A stretch of DNA of 22,694 nucleotides from Clostridiales bacterium. GTDB taxonomy: Bacteria; Bacillota; Clostridia; Oscillospirales; CAG-382. The notes below the pieces were generated by a model. It worked only from the letters and a program-made list of their open reading frames with translations. It searched no databases and had not been told where the DNA came from. The stretch's first letter is position 1. The number at the start of each line of letters is the position of its first letter. The DNA lies in the NCBI GenBank assembly GCA_003452915.1, contig DMMZ01000043.1:74114-96807 (forward strand). Reading direction: 5' to 3'. Shown here piece after piece: positions 8,087 to 15,837 of this stretch. A program made the position numbers and the translations under genes.

Positions 8087-8860
8087 ATGATTTTAATTAT
8101 GAATGCTATTCTTGATATTATTATTGTAGCTATTGCAGCCGTCACAATCTATTTTGCAGTTAAAAACGGTTTCATTAAAACACTGCTCTCAGCTTGTTCC
8201 TTTATAATTGCGATTATTATAACAATTTCTTTTGCATCTCCGCTTAAGAATGCTTTTTTAAAGACTTCTGCTGCCGATGGTATCAGAGATCGTGTAGAAA
8301 CTACTTTGGGAAGTGTTTTCGAGGAAAAAGAAGACGCAATTGCAGAGAATGGTGAGAATGAATTTAATATAGACACCGTATTTGAAAACGAAGGCGGAAT
8401 GTACGATTTTTTCACCATTCTTGAAAAGTTCGGTGTTGATAAAAGCGAGCTACAAAATCAGGTTAATGAATGGAAAACAGAGACCGGAGTTAACCTTAAG
8501 CAAAGACTGGTAGAATATATCGCTGATCCGATAGTAAATGCAATTGTTTCGTTTTTAGTAATAGCCTTTCTTTTCCTCGGTTCTTTGATATTGCTAAAAA
8601 TCGCTACATACGTATTAAATAAGGTATGTAAGCTGCCTGTACTTAAAACAGCCAACAAGCTCCTGGGCTTGATACTCGGTATATTGCTAGCGCTTTTAAG
8701 AATTTATCTGTTCTGTATATTAATCAAAGTACTTCAGCCCTACGGTCAGACAATGGATATAGGCTGGTTAGCCGCAATTGACCCCGAAAAAACCTTGCTT
8801 TTCAGATTATTTTATAACCTAAATATATTTAACTTTTTTACGGGTTACATAAAGAAATAA
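8087..8860 (+). CDS. CvpA family membrane protein
   Basis: 257 residues with the CvpA-like pattern: an N-terminal pair of membrane segments (about 4-24 and 28-48: ILDIIIVAIAAVTIYFAV, LLSACSFIIAIIITISF), a polar and acidic middle of about 90 residues, and two or three C-terminal segments (about 150-175, 195-220, 240-255), including NKLLGLILGILLALLRIYL, the most recognisable part of the family. CvpA homologues are linked to colicin V production and envelope homeostasis; the molecular role is unclear. I chose the ATG at 8087, 6 bases after GAGG; an in-frame ATG at 8072 lies inside the repeat hairpin and one at 8099 is further away. It is followed by pgsA. Confidence 0.8.
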   Translation: MILIMNAILDIIIVAIAAVTIYFAVKNGFIKTLLSACSFIIAIIITISFASPLKNAFLKTSAADGIRDRVETTLGSVFEEKEDAIAENGENEFNIDTVFENEGGMYDFFTILEKFGVDKSELQNQVNEWKTETGVNLKQRLVEYIADPIVNAIVSFLVIAFLFLGSLILLKIATYVLNKVCKLPVLKTANKLLGLILGILLALLRIYLFCILIKVLQPYGQTMDIGWLAAIDPEKTLLFRLFYNLNIFNFFTGYIKK

Positions 8861-8887
8861 AAGCAATACGGAAGGAAAAAACAAAGG

Positions 8888-9448
8888 ATGAAAAAGCATA
8901 TTCCGAATATTTTATCGGCTTTAAGGCTTGCTTTGATACCCGTATTTATAAATTTGTTCTTTAATGATTTGGTAGTTTTAGCAGCACTTGTTTTTGCTTT
9001 TGCAAGTGCGACCGATATTCTAGATGGTTACCTTGCAAGGAAATACAACTGGGTAACATCAATAGGAAAGCTGCTCGATCCTCTTGCTGACAAACTTATG
9101 CAAGCAACAGTAATATGTTGCTTAGCAATTAAAAACAATAATAGAATATTCTTTTTTGGTCTTGCTATACTTTTTCTACTGAAAGAAAGTGCAATGGGAG
9201 TAGGTGCGTTGATAGTAATACGTAAAAGGCACGATATTGTCGTATCTAATTGGTATGGAAAAGCTGCTACTGTTGCATTTTTCTTTATTACGACCATATT
9301 TATTTTTAACAGTAATAATTTAACACTAAATGTTATCTTAGGAATTTTACTCGTAGCTGTTTTAATAACAGCACTTCTCTTGTATTATTTTAAAGTTTTC
9401 CGCGGTGTTTACGGCATTAGATGGCGGGAAAGCAAATTTGAAAAATAA
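8888..9448 (+). CDS. pgsA: CDP-diacylglycerol-glycerol-3-phosphate 3-phosphatidyltransferase
   Basis: PgsA makes phosphatidylglycerophosphate from CDP-diacylglycerol and glycerol-3-phosphate, the committed step to phosphatidylglycerol and cardiolipin. The 186 residues carry the complete CDP-alcohol phosphotransferase motif: Asp 43, Asp 46-Gly 47, Ala 50-Arg 51, Gly 60, Asp 64 and Asp 68 with canonical spacing. About six hydrophobic segments are visible, and the KHIPNILSALRLALIP start is typical of PgsA. GGAAGGA precedes the ATG. The stop codon (9446-9448) lies in the loop of hairpin 1 of repeat copy C. Family certain; glycerophosphate specificity inferred from length and N-terminus. Confidence 0.88.
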   Translation: MKKHIPNILSALRLALIPVFINLFFNDLVVLAALVFAFASATDILDGYLARKYNWVTSIGKLLDPLADKLMQATVICCLAIKNNNRIFFFGLAILFLLKESAMGVGALIVIRKRHDIVVSNWYGKAATVAFFFITTIFIFNSNNLTLNVILGILLVAVLITALLLYYFKVFRGVYGIRWRESKFEK

Positions 9449-9576
9449 AATTTTCAAATACGGTTTTGTGCCTTTGACTTTAATGGAAAGTCTTTTTCGG
9501 CTTCCTCCGAATTCGGCACAATTGTCAAACGCGGACTTTAGGTGTGTTTGTTACTACCGGCGTTTCCGACGAGGAT
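9436..9576 (+). repeat. Structured intergenic repeat, copy C (pgsA-clpE)
   Basis: Hairpin 1 ATTTGAAAA/TTTTCAAAT (9436-9459) begins inside pgsA and spans its stop. The ACGGTTTTGTGCC block follows, then closing stem TTGTGCC/GGCACAA (9466-9472 with 9515-9521) around two arms, GACTTT/AAAGTC (9476-9492) and TTCGG/CCGAA (9496-9511). Hairpin 3 is CAAACGC/GTGTTTG (9526-9532 with 9544-9550). The last hairpin CGGCG/CGACG (9558-9571) has one mismatch. It ends in GAGGAT. This is the only copy with all modules. Confidence 0.8.
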
Positions 9577-9603
9577 ATGTCACATCATAATTTATATTTT
9601 TAA
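9577..9603 (+). other. Possible eight-codon leader ORF after repeat copy C
   Basis: The ATG falls where copies A and B place the start of a gene, behind GAGGAT, but this frame encodes only MSHHNLYF before TAA. It could be a leader peptide for clpE or a chance frame left where the repeat landed away from a gene. No independent evidence of translation. Confidence 0.2.
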
Positions 9604-9621
9604 CAACATATTAAAAGGAAA

Positions 9622-9703
9622 GATCCATTTCATCGGCGAATAATGGTATCATTCTTTTCTTTAAATTTTATTTATTAAAAATTGATCGCCGGAGAAATGG
9701 ACC
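9622..9703 (+). promoter_or_regulatory. Long hairpin occluding the clpE ribosome binding site and start
   Basis: Bases 9622-9644 pair with 9681-9703 across a 36-base AT-rich loop. Twenty of 23 positions pair, including two G-U; mismatches are at 9623/9702, 9632/9693 and 9640/9685. The 3' arm contains GGAG (9691-9694) and the ATG at 9697, so both would be unavailable when the stem is folded. It could be a translational switch or RNA thermometer for a chaperone gene. A small inverted-repeat element is the alternative. Confidence 0.6.
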
Positions 9704-11994
9704 CTATTATGCTTATAAAAAAGTGCAGCCGCTGTAAAACGCGTGTTGCGGTAATTTATGTTACAAAAAATGAAAACGGTAAGACATTAAGTGAAGGCTA
9801 TTGTCTTAAATGTGCAAAAGAACTCGGAATAAAACCGGTTGACGATATAATTAAAAGAATGGGTATGAGCGAGGATGAATTCGATGCTATGAGTGACGAA
9901 ATTACCGATCTTATGCCTCAGCTTGACGATAACGACGATGACAATGACGAAGGTAGAGCGCCTGCTATTGACCTCAACTCTATGCTTTCGAACAATCCGG
10001 AGCAATTACCCCTTCCTTTCAAAGAACAACGTTCTCAGGATAGCGGTGCTGCCCAAAGAGAAGATAGAAAACAAAAACGCAAGTTTATTGATCAATTCTG
10101 CATTGACCTCACCGCAAAGGCGAGAGAAGGAAAACTTGACCGAATAGTTGGAAGAGAGAACGAGCTGGAGCGTGTCGTTCAGATTTTAACACGACGTCAA
10201 AAAAACAACCCCTGCCTTATCGGTGAGCCGGGTGTCGGAAAAACCGCAGTTGCAGAGGCACTTGCTCAAAAAATTACAAGCGGAAACGTGCCATATAAGC
10301 TGCTTGATAAAGAGGTTATGCTTGTTGACATGACTGCCATTGTTGCAGGAACCCAGTTCAGAGGTCAGTTCGAGAACCGTATGAAGGGGCTTATTGAAGA
10401 CGCAAAAAAGAGCGGAAATATTATACTTGTTATAGATGAAGTTCATTCTATTGTCGGTGCAGGAAACGCCGAGGGTGGTATGAATGCAGCGAACATATTA
10501 AAACCTGCACTCAGCAGAGGTGAAATTCAACTTATCGGTGCGACCACACTTGTAGAATATCGCAAGCATATTGAGCATGACGCTGCTCTTGAAAGACGTT
10601 TTCAACCCGTTATGATTAACGAACCGTCTATTGACGATAGTATAAAAATTCTACAGGGAATAAAGTCCTATTACGAAAATTATCACGGTATAAAAATATC
10701 CGATTATATAGTAAAAAGGATGGTTGTGCTTTCTGAGCGTTATATAACCGACCGCTTTTTACCCGATAAAGCGATTGATATAATGGATGAGGCTTGTGCA
10801 TATATGGCTATGCATTCTCCGATAGTAGATGAGCTGGGACGCGCTGCCGATGAAATAAAAGCTCTTGAAGCAGAAAAAACAGCCATTGAGAGTAAGGAAA
10901 CCATGGAGGAGAATGACTATCCCCGCCTTGCTGATATAAAAACACGTCTTTTGCAAAAAAATCAGCGTTTTGATATTTTGTCCAAAGAAAGAGATAAGCT
11001 TGAGCTTAATGAATTCCACCTTGCAAAGGTTATCGAGGTTTGGACCGGAATTCCTGCCACAAATATCAACGAGAACGAATTTCAGAAGATAGAACGTCTT
11101 GAGGAAGAGATTAAAAAGCGAATAATCGGTCAGGACAATGCGGTTATTAAGGTTGCAAAAGCAATAAAACGCAGCAGAGCTGGCATTTCCTACAAGAAAA
11201 AACCGGTTTCGTTTATTTTTGCGGGCTCCACAGGCGTGGGTAAAACCGAGCTTGTTAAGGTATTGGCACGATATTTATTCGATTCTCCCGAATCTTTAAT
11301 CAGGCTTGACATGAGCGAATTTATGGAAAAGCATTCGGTTTCCCGAATTATCGGCTCCCCTCCCGGATATGTCGGTTATGACGATGCCGGACAATTAACC
11401 GAAAAGATTCGCCGAAAGCCTTATTCTGTGGTTTTGTTTGACGAGATAGAAAAAGCACATCCCGATGTTCTTAATATACTTTTACAGATACTTGACGACG
11501 GGCGAATAACCGATTCACACGGCAAGGAAGTAAATTTCGAAAATACAGTGATAATAATGACAACCAACGCAGGAAGCAAGGATTTTTCGGCTTCTGCAGG
11601 TTTCACTGCAACAGCGAGGAACAATGACGAAGAGAAGGTAAAAAAAGCTCTTGAAGATTTTCTTCGTCCCGAGTTTATCAACCGTGTTGACGAGATTGTT
11701 GTATTCAACCGACTTTCCAAAGAGAACTTTTCGTTTATCTGTCGTATTATGCTTGCTGATTTGCAAGGCGTTCTAGTCGATAAAGGAATTATTCTTGAAT
11801 TTGACGATAGGGCTGTTGAGTATCTTGTTAATAAAGGTTTTTCCGAAAAATACGGTGCACGTAATCTACGCCGTCTGATACAGACAGATATTGAGGATCA
11901 GGTAGCACAAAGAATTATAGAATGCTACGCATCACCGTTTAAAACTGTTTCCATAACTACAGAGGATGAAAAAATAACAGTTGATTGTAAGTGA
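9697..11994 (+). CDS. clpE: ATP-dependent Clp protease ATP-binding subunit, ClpE type
   Basis: A Hsp100 unfoldase expected to feed damaged proteins to ClpP. The N-terminus is a C4 zinc finger (Cys 10, 13, 36, 39; CxxC-x22-CxxC) instead of the Clp N-domain, which is the hallmark of ClpE. An acidic linker follows (about 70-90). AAA-1 has Walker A GEPGVGKT (176-183), Walker B near 243-248 (ILVIDE) and pore loop GTQFRGQF. A short coiled middle region lies near 380-440. AAA-2 has GSTGVGKT (510-517), VVLFDE (578-583) and pore loop GYVGYDD; SAGFT near 633-637 sits where the ClpP-docking tripeptide is expected. The 765 residues match ClpE (about 700-760). Starts at 9682 (TTG) and 9709 (ATG) are alternatives. 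No CtsR tandem operator was seen. Confidence 0.88.
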   Translation: MDPIMLIKKCSRCKTRVAVIYVTKNENGKTLSEGYCLKCAKELGIKPVDDIIKRMGMSEDEFDAMSDEITDLMPQLDDNDDDNDEGRAPAIDLNSMLSNNPEQLPLPFKEQRSQDSGAAQREDRKQKRKFIDQFCIDLTAKAREGKLDRIVGRENELERVVQILTRRQKNNPCLIGEPGVGKTAVAEALAQKITSGNVPYKLLDKEVMLVDMTAIVAGTQFRGQFENRMKGLIEDAKKSGNIILVIDEVHSIVGAGNAEGGMNAANILKPALSRGEIQLIGATTLVEYRKHIEHDAALERRFQPVMINEPSIDDSIKILQGIKSYYENYHGIKISDYIVKRMVVLSERYITDRFLPDKAIDIMDEACAYMAMHSPIVDELGRAADEIKALEAEKTAIESKETMEENDYPRLADIKTRLLQKNQRFDILSKERDKLELNEFHLAKVIEVWTGIPATNINENEFQKIERLEEEIKKRIIGQDNAVIKVAKAIKRSRAGISYKKKPVSFIFAGSTGVGKTELVKVLARYLFDSPESLIRLDMSEFMEKHSVSRIIGSPPGYVGYDDAGQLTEKIRRKPYSVVLFDEIEKAHPDVLNILLQILDDGRITDSHGKEVNFENTVIIMTTNAGSKDFSASAGFTATARNNDEEKVKKALEDFLRPEFINRVDEIVVFNRLSKENFSFICRIMLADLQGVLVDKGIILEFDDRAVEYLVNKGFSEKYGARNLRRLIQTDIEDQVAQRIIECYASPFKTVSITTEDEKITVDCK

Positions 11995-12045
11995 TAATAC
12001 TACTTCTCTTAAGAAACAGTATAACAACCGCATTGAGGTGATATT

Positions 12046-14757
12046 TTGCCAAAAGCAAGGTCGTATAGCGACAGAGATACAAGTAAAATACGCACAATAA
12101 CCTCGGAGTCAGGCAGACAATATGACGGTGGATTGTTTTCTCCTGCCGAAATGCAGCCTTTTGAAGTTGCAGAATATCTCCAAACGGATATAATAAGCGG
12201 TTTAAACCGTAAGCAGATAAAAAAGCGTTTTGGAAAACAAGGTGCTAATATAATTATTAATGAATTCAAGCTATCCTTTGTTCAAAGCTTAAAAAATCAA
12301 ATAAAGGGCTTGTTAACACCTCTTCTTATAGCCAGTTCTCTTATTATGTATGCTTTTGAACGGCAAATTTCTTACCTTTCTATAGCAGGAATAATTACTC
12401 TGCTTATCTTTATAAACGCAATTCTTGAGTCCCGAGCCTCTAGTGCATTAAATGTTCCAAGGCAATATTCTTCCATTAAAGCAACTGTAACCCGTGAGGG
12501 TATTACGGATATTACCGACAGCAGAAAACTGGTTCCGGGTGATATTATTACTGTCAATGAGGGTATGGTTATTCCATGTGACGGCAGATTAATTGAAGAT
12601 AATAATCTAACAGTTCTGGAAACACCCATAAACGGGAAAAAAGGCAGCCTAGTAAAAAATTCGCTATATATAGCAGCAAATGATAAAGAGCTTGTTTATC
12701 CGAACATGATATATGCAGGCTCGATTGTAACAGGCGGTAGCGGTAATGCGATTGTTTGTTTTACAGGAAAAGATACCCTGCTTCGAAAAATAACCGGTAA
12801 AAAAGGCGATCATCTGCCAGCTTTGCTAAAATTTATACAGCAAGCCGGAAAATATATTTCCATAACAGCTGTTCTTGCCTGTTTTACATTATTATTCATC
12901 GGTGTGCTTGCATCAAGAGATGTTGCACAGATATATATCATTTCGTTGTCTATTGGTGCGGTTTCACTCTGCGACACAATGGCTTCACTAGCAGCAGCTT
13001 CCTTGGGATTCGGTGCGAAAAAAATGACAACAAAAGGAACTGTTGTGAAAAACCTAAACTGCATTCCTGCTTTATGCGAAATAAATACAATAATGTGCAG
13101 TAAGAATACTGCTTTTCCGCCAAAAAAGATGACACTTAGCGGTATTTATTGCGATAACGAATTTTCACCCTCCGACCGAAAGCTAACAGACAAGACAAAA
13201 GAGCTTTTATACTTATCGCTCGCTTGCTCGGACATAAAGTTTGAAAAACCCAATAAGAAAAAAAGAAAAGGTTCTACACAAATTACAGGGAAAATATACG
13301 ACAAGGCAGTAACCGATTACCTGCTGGAAAAAGGGTACGATGTTTCAAAAGAGCTTGGTGAATATTTTAGAATAGATACCGAATATTCGCTTTCAGGCGA
13401 GGTTGCAAGAGTTTTGATTCTCAATAAAGGACGAAATACCGTAATTTTAAAAGGTGCACCCGAATTTATACTTTCACGCTGCGCTGGCTACGAGCTTGAC
13501 GGAACCGGTTATAAAATGAGCCCGTTAACAAAAAAAAGAATTTTAACCTCTATTGAAGAATGCTCTCAGAAATCTGGCTTTATAATTGCAATTGCAGCTG
13601 GCGAAACGGCAGCCGATAATCTTCGTGACATTACCGTCGAACGGCGGTTAATGTTTAAAGGTTTTATAACACTTTACAGTACGGTGGATGTTGAAAACAC
13701 ATCTGCAGTTTATAAATGTAACCAAGCAGGTATTGAAACAGTAGTAACTTCATCAGACAGCTATTATACAGCCTTTAATATAGCTAAAAATACAGGAATT
13801 GTAACAACCGAAAGTCAGGTAGTAACCGCTGAACAGATGTATTCAATGGATCGTGGATTGTTTATTGCCAACTGTCCCGATTACAAGCTTTTTCTTAACT
13901 TTTCAATAAGCGAATGGTTACAGATTCTCAGATACAGAAAACAGGATAAACGAATAATCGGAGCAACCGCAGAGCAGCCCGAGGAGCTCGTTCTTATGAA
14001 CGAAGCTGACGTTTCCTTTGTGCCGGAGAATGCACCCGACACATTAAAACAATCGGCAGACGTGCTTATGCTGTCAAGCGGTTTTGACACTTTGACATAT
14101 TGTATGCAGAACGCAAGACTTATTTATGTCAGGATACATTCGATCTCTGAATATCTTATCGTCGGTGCTGCAACACTGTTTTTAACAACATTGTTCTCTT
14201 TGCTTTTTGGTCTTACCCTGCCTTTCCGCATACAGGATATCCTTTTCGGAGGAGTTATTTTTAATTTGTTTTTTGTAATCAGTCTTGCCTTCTCACCTAC
14301 CAACAGAAAACTGTTACTTGAAAAGCTACCGAAATATAAAGCCCGACCATCATTGAATGACTTTTTTTATCCGTTTACATATTCATTAGGTGCTTCGGTT
14401 TGTATGTTGCTGATATACAATATTACAAAAAGTTTTTCAGCAACGCTTACAGGCTTTTCAGTATTGTTATTTTTGTATGCCTTTACAAATATAACCAGAA
14501 CAAGTATTTTTAAAAAGAAATCGTTTAAAAATATACCTCTTTTTTTCTCGGGCGGCTTATCAATAGCTATAATGACATTGTTATTTTATGTTGAACCTAT
14601 TAGAAAAATATTCGAATATTCAATAATTACATATATGCAAATAGGTATAAGTTTTGCTATTTCCGGGGGATACTTTATATTATTGCATCTTCTAAAGCTA
14701 TGGCTTGATATAAAACGTAAAGAAAAACGGGAAAAAGCTTTAAACTCTACAATATAA
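12046..14757 (+). CDS. P-type ATPase homologue lacking catalytic residues (P2-type pseudoenzyme)
   Basis: 903 residues with a complete P2-type layout: cation-ATPase N domain (about 42-75), M1-M2 (about 85-127), actuator domain (about 140-240, with KLVPGDIITVNEGMVIPCDG), M3-M4 (about 268-320), nucleotide and P domains (about 340-690) and M5-M10 (about 700-888). The active site is gone: CSDKTGT is CSKNT (351-355), so the phosphorylated Asp is absent; TGES is NGKK (197-199 region); PEGL in M4 is LCDT (308-311); TGDGVND is TAEQPEE (641-647). KGAPE (469-473) and Asp 571 of the TGD motif remain. Ion pumping is unlikely; a regulatory or scaffold role is inferred. TTG start at 12046 behind GAGGTGAT; 51 bases after clpE. 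Confidence 0.85.
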   Translation: MPKARSYSDRDTSKIRTITSESGRQYDGGLFSPAEMQPFEVAEYLQTDIISGLNRKQIKKRFGKQGANIIINEFKLSFVQSLKNQIKGLLTPLLIASSLIMYAFERQISYLSIAGIITLLIFINAILESRASSALNVPRQYSSIKATVTREGITDITDSRKLVPGDIITVNEGMVIPCDGRLIEDNNLTVLETPINGKKGSLVKNSLYIAANDKELVYPNMIYAGSIVTGGSGNAIVCFTGKDTLLRKITGKKGDHLPALLKFIQQAGKYISITAVLACFTLLFIGVLASRDVAQIYIISLSIGAVSLCDTMASLAAASLGFGAKKMTTKGTVVKNLNCIPALCEINTIMCSKNTAFPPKKMTLSGIYCDNEFSPSDRKLTDKTKELLYLSLACSDIKFEKPNKKKRKGSTQITGKIYDKAVTDYLLEKGYDVSKELGEYFRIDTEYSLSGEVARVLILNKGRNTVILKGAPEFILSRCAGYELDGTGYKMSPLTKKRILTSIEECSQKSGFIIAIAAGETAADNLRDITVERRLMFKGFITLYSTVDVENTSAVYKCNQAGIETVVTSSDSYYTAFNIAKNTGIVTTESQVVTAEQMYSMDRGLFIANCPDYKLFLNFSISEWLQILRYRKQDKRIIGATAEQPEELVLMNEADVSFVPENAPDTLKQSADVLMLSSGFDTLTYCMQNARLIYVRIHSISEYLIVGAATLFLTTLFSLLFGLTLPFRIQDILFGGVIFNLFFVISLAFSPTNRKLLLEKLPKYKARPSLNDFFYPFTYSLGASVCMLLIYNITKSFSATLTGFSVLLFLYAFTNITRTSIFKKKSFKNIPLFFSGGLSIAIMTLLFYVEPIRKIFEYSIITYMQIGISFAISGGYFILLHLLKLWLDIKRKEKREKALNSTI

Positions 14758-14791
14758 ATAAAATTTAATCAAGGATAGGAATGGTAAAAAA

Positions 14792-14992
14792 ATGGAAAAA
14801 ATAACAAAGGATTCACTTATCGGGGATGTTCTAGAAATGGATGTTGATCTTGCCAAATACTTTTTTGAGATAGGTATGCATTGTCTTGGATGTCCAGCCT
14901 CAAGAGGAGAGACAATCGAAGAAGCCTGCCAGGTACATGGCGTTGACTGTGATGAGCTTCTGGCTAAATTAAACGGCGCATTGAAAGCGTAA
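14792..14992 (+). CDS. DUF1858 domain protein
   Basis: A 66-residue single-domain protein matching DUF1858, related to the N-terminal domain of ScdA/Ric-type iron-sulfur repair proteins. Its features are LIGDVLEMDVDLAKYFFEIG followed by the MHCLGCPAS motif with Cys 31 and Cys 34, the conserved cysteine pair of the family. Such small proteins are common in anaerobes and are thought to bind metal or sense redox, but no activity is established. AAGGATAGGA stands 11 bases before the ATG. It lies 34 bases after the P-type ATPase homologue and 23 before the phosphodiesterase gene, probably in one operon. Confidence 0.88.
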   Translation: MEKITKDSLIGDVLEMDVDLAKYFFEIGMHCLGCPASRGETIEEACQVHGVDCDELLAKLNGALKA

Positions 14993-15015
14993 ATAAGATA
15001 GGGAGTATAATTTTT

Positions 15016-15765
15016 ATGATTTACACAGCTATTTGGGCACATAGAGGAGCGTCTATTTACGCTCCCGAGAACACTTTACCCGCATTTATTTTAGCATCAA
15101 GACTGGGTGCCGACGGTATCGAGCTTGATATACATATTACCAAGGATAAACAGGTTGTAGTTTGTCACGACCATACAATCGACCGTACAAGCAACGGAAC
15201 CGGTGTTATTACCGAAATGACTCTTGAGGAGCTAAAACAATTTGATTTTGGTTACCCCACTGCATTCGGAGGACGTTTTACCGGTACTAAAATATCTACT
15301 CTTGGTGAGGTTTATGATGCTGTAAAAGCAACCGACATGATAGTTAATGTAGAGCTTAAATATACCGCAGCACAGCCCGAAGGAGTTGCACTTACACTAG
15401 CAGTCACAGAACAGCACGGAATGAAGGATAGAGTTATTTATTCTTCCTTCGCACATTACGGACTTGCGGAAGCTATGCGTCTTGATTCGACCTGCATTGT
15501 TGCTCCTCTTTACGGAACAATGGATAACCCTTGTGAAGCTGCATTAGCTTATGGTGCTTCTGCGTTGCATCCCGGTTACGGTGATACTTTAAAACCTGGT
15601 TATATAGATGAAGCTCATTCAAAGGGATTGCGTGTGCATCCTTATACAATAGACAATCCGGGTGTAATGAGCCAGCTATTAAACCTTGGTGCAGATGCAC
15701 TTATCACTAATTATCCAGATATTGCAAAGAATTTACGTGATAAACATTTGAAGAAATTTATTTAA
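15016..15765 (+). CDS. Glycerophosphodiester phosphodiesterase
   Basis: Hydrolyses glycerophosphodiesters to glycerol-3-phosphate and an alcohol, recycling phospholipid head groups. The 249 residues form a GDPD TIM barrel with all catalytic and metal residues visible: HRGA (His 9, Arg 10), ENT (Glu 18), GIELDIH (Glu 36, Asp 38), HDHTIDRTSNG (His 51), a VELKY strand (Glu near 114) and the C-terminal DALITNYPD. No signal peptide, so cytoplasmic. AGGGAG lies about 11 bases before the ATG. UgpQ is the well-known relative, but orthology is not shown. Confidence 0.92.
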   Translation: MIYTAIWAHRGASIYAPENTLPAFILASRLGADGIELDIHITKDKQVVVCHDHTIDRTSNGTGVITEMTLEELKQFDFGYPTAFGGRFTGTKISTLGEVYDAVKATDMIVNVELKYTAAQPEGVALTLAVTEQHGMKDRVIYSSFAHYGLAEAMRLDSTCIVAPLYGTMDNPCEAALAYGASALHPGYGDTLKPGYIDEAHSKGLRVHPYTIDNPGVMSQLLNLGADALITNYPDIAKNLRDKHLKKFI

Positions 15766-15837
15766 ATGAATTATCTGCGAAATGCGAAAAGATGAATTAT
15801 GAGTAAAAAATTGAATATCAAAGAAGAGGGTTTAATA

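Noticed and set aside
9473..9492. TTTGACT and AAAGTC in repeat copy C as a CtsR operator for clpE
   Set aside because: CtsR needs two direct heptads about three bases apart; here there is one heptad and its partner is inverted, and both form an arm of the repeat that also occurs before truA.
5776..9576. CRISPR array
   Set aside because: The three repeats are over 100 bases long, kilobases apart, separated by genes and varied in sequence.
9682..9696. TTG start of ClpE at 9682
   Set aside because: No Shine-Dalgarno lies before it and it adds only five residues; GGAG stands between it and the later ATGs, although none of the spacings is ideal.
12046..14757. Calling the P-type ATPase homologue a pseudogene or an active calcium pump
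   Set aside because: There is no stop or frameshift over 903 codons and the start signal is good, so not an obvious pseudogene; the missing phosphorylation Asp rules out normal pumping.
15799..15837. Longer MscL start at 15799
   Set aside because: GAGGG inside this stretch is ideally placed for the ATG at 15838, where MscL normally begins.
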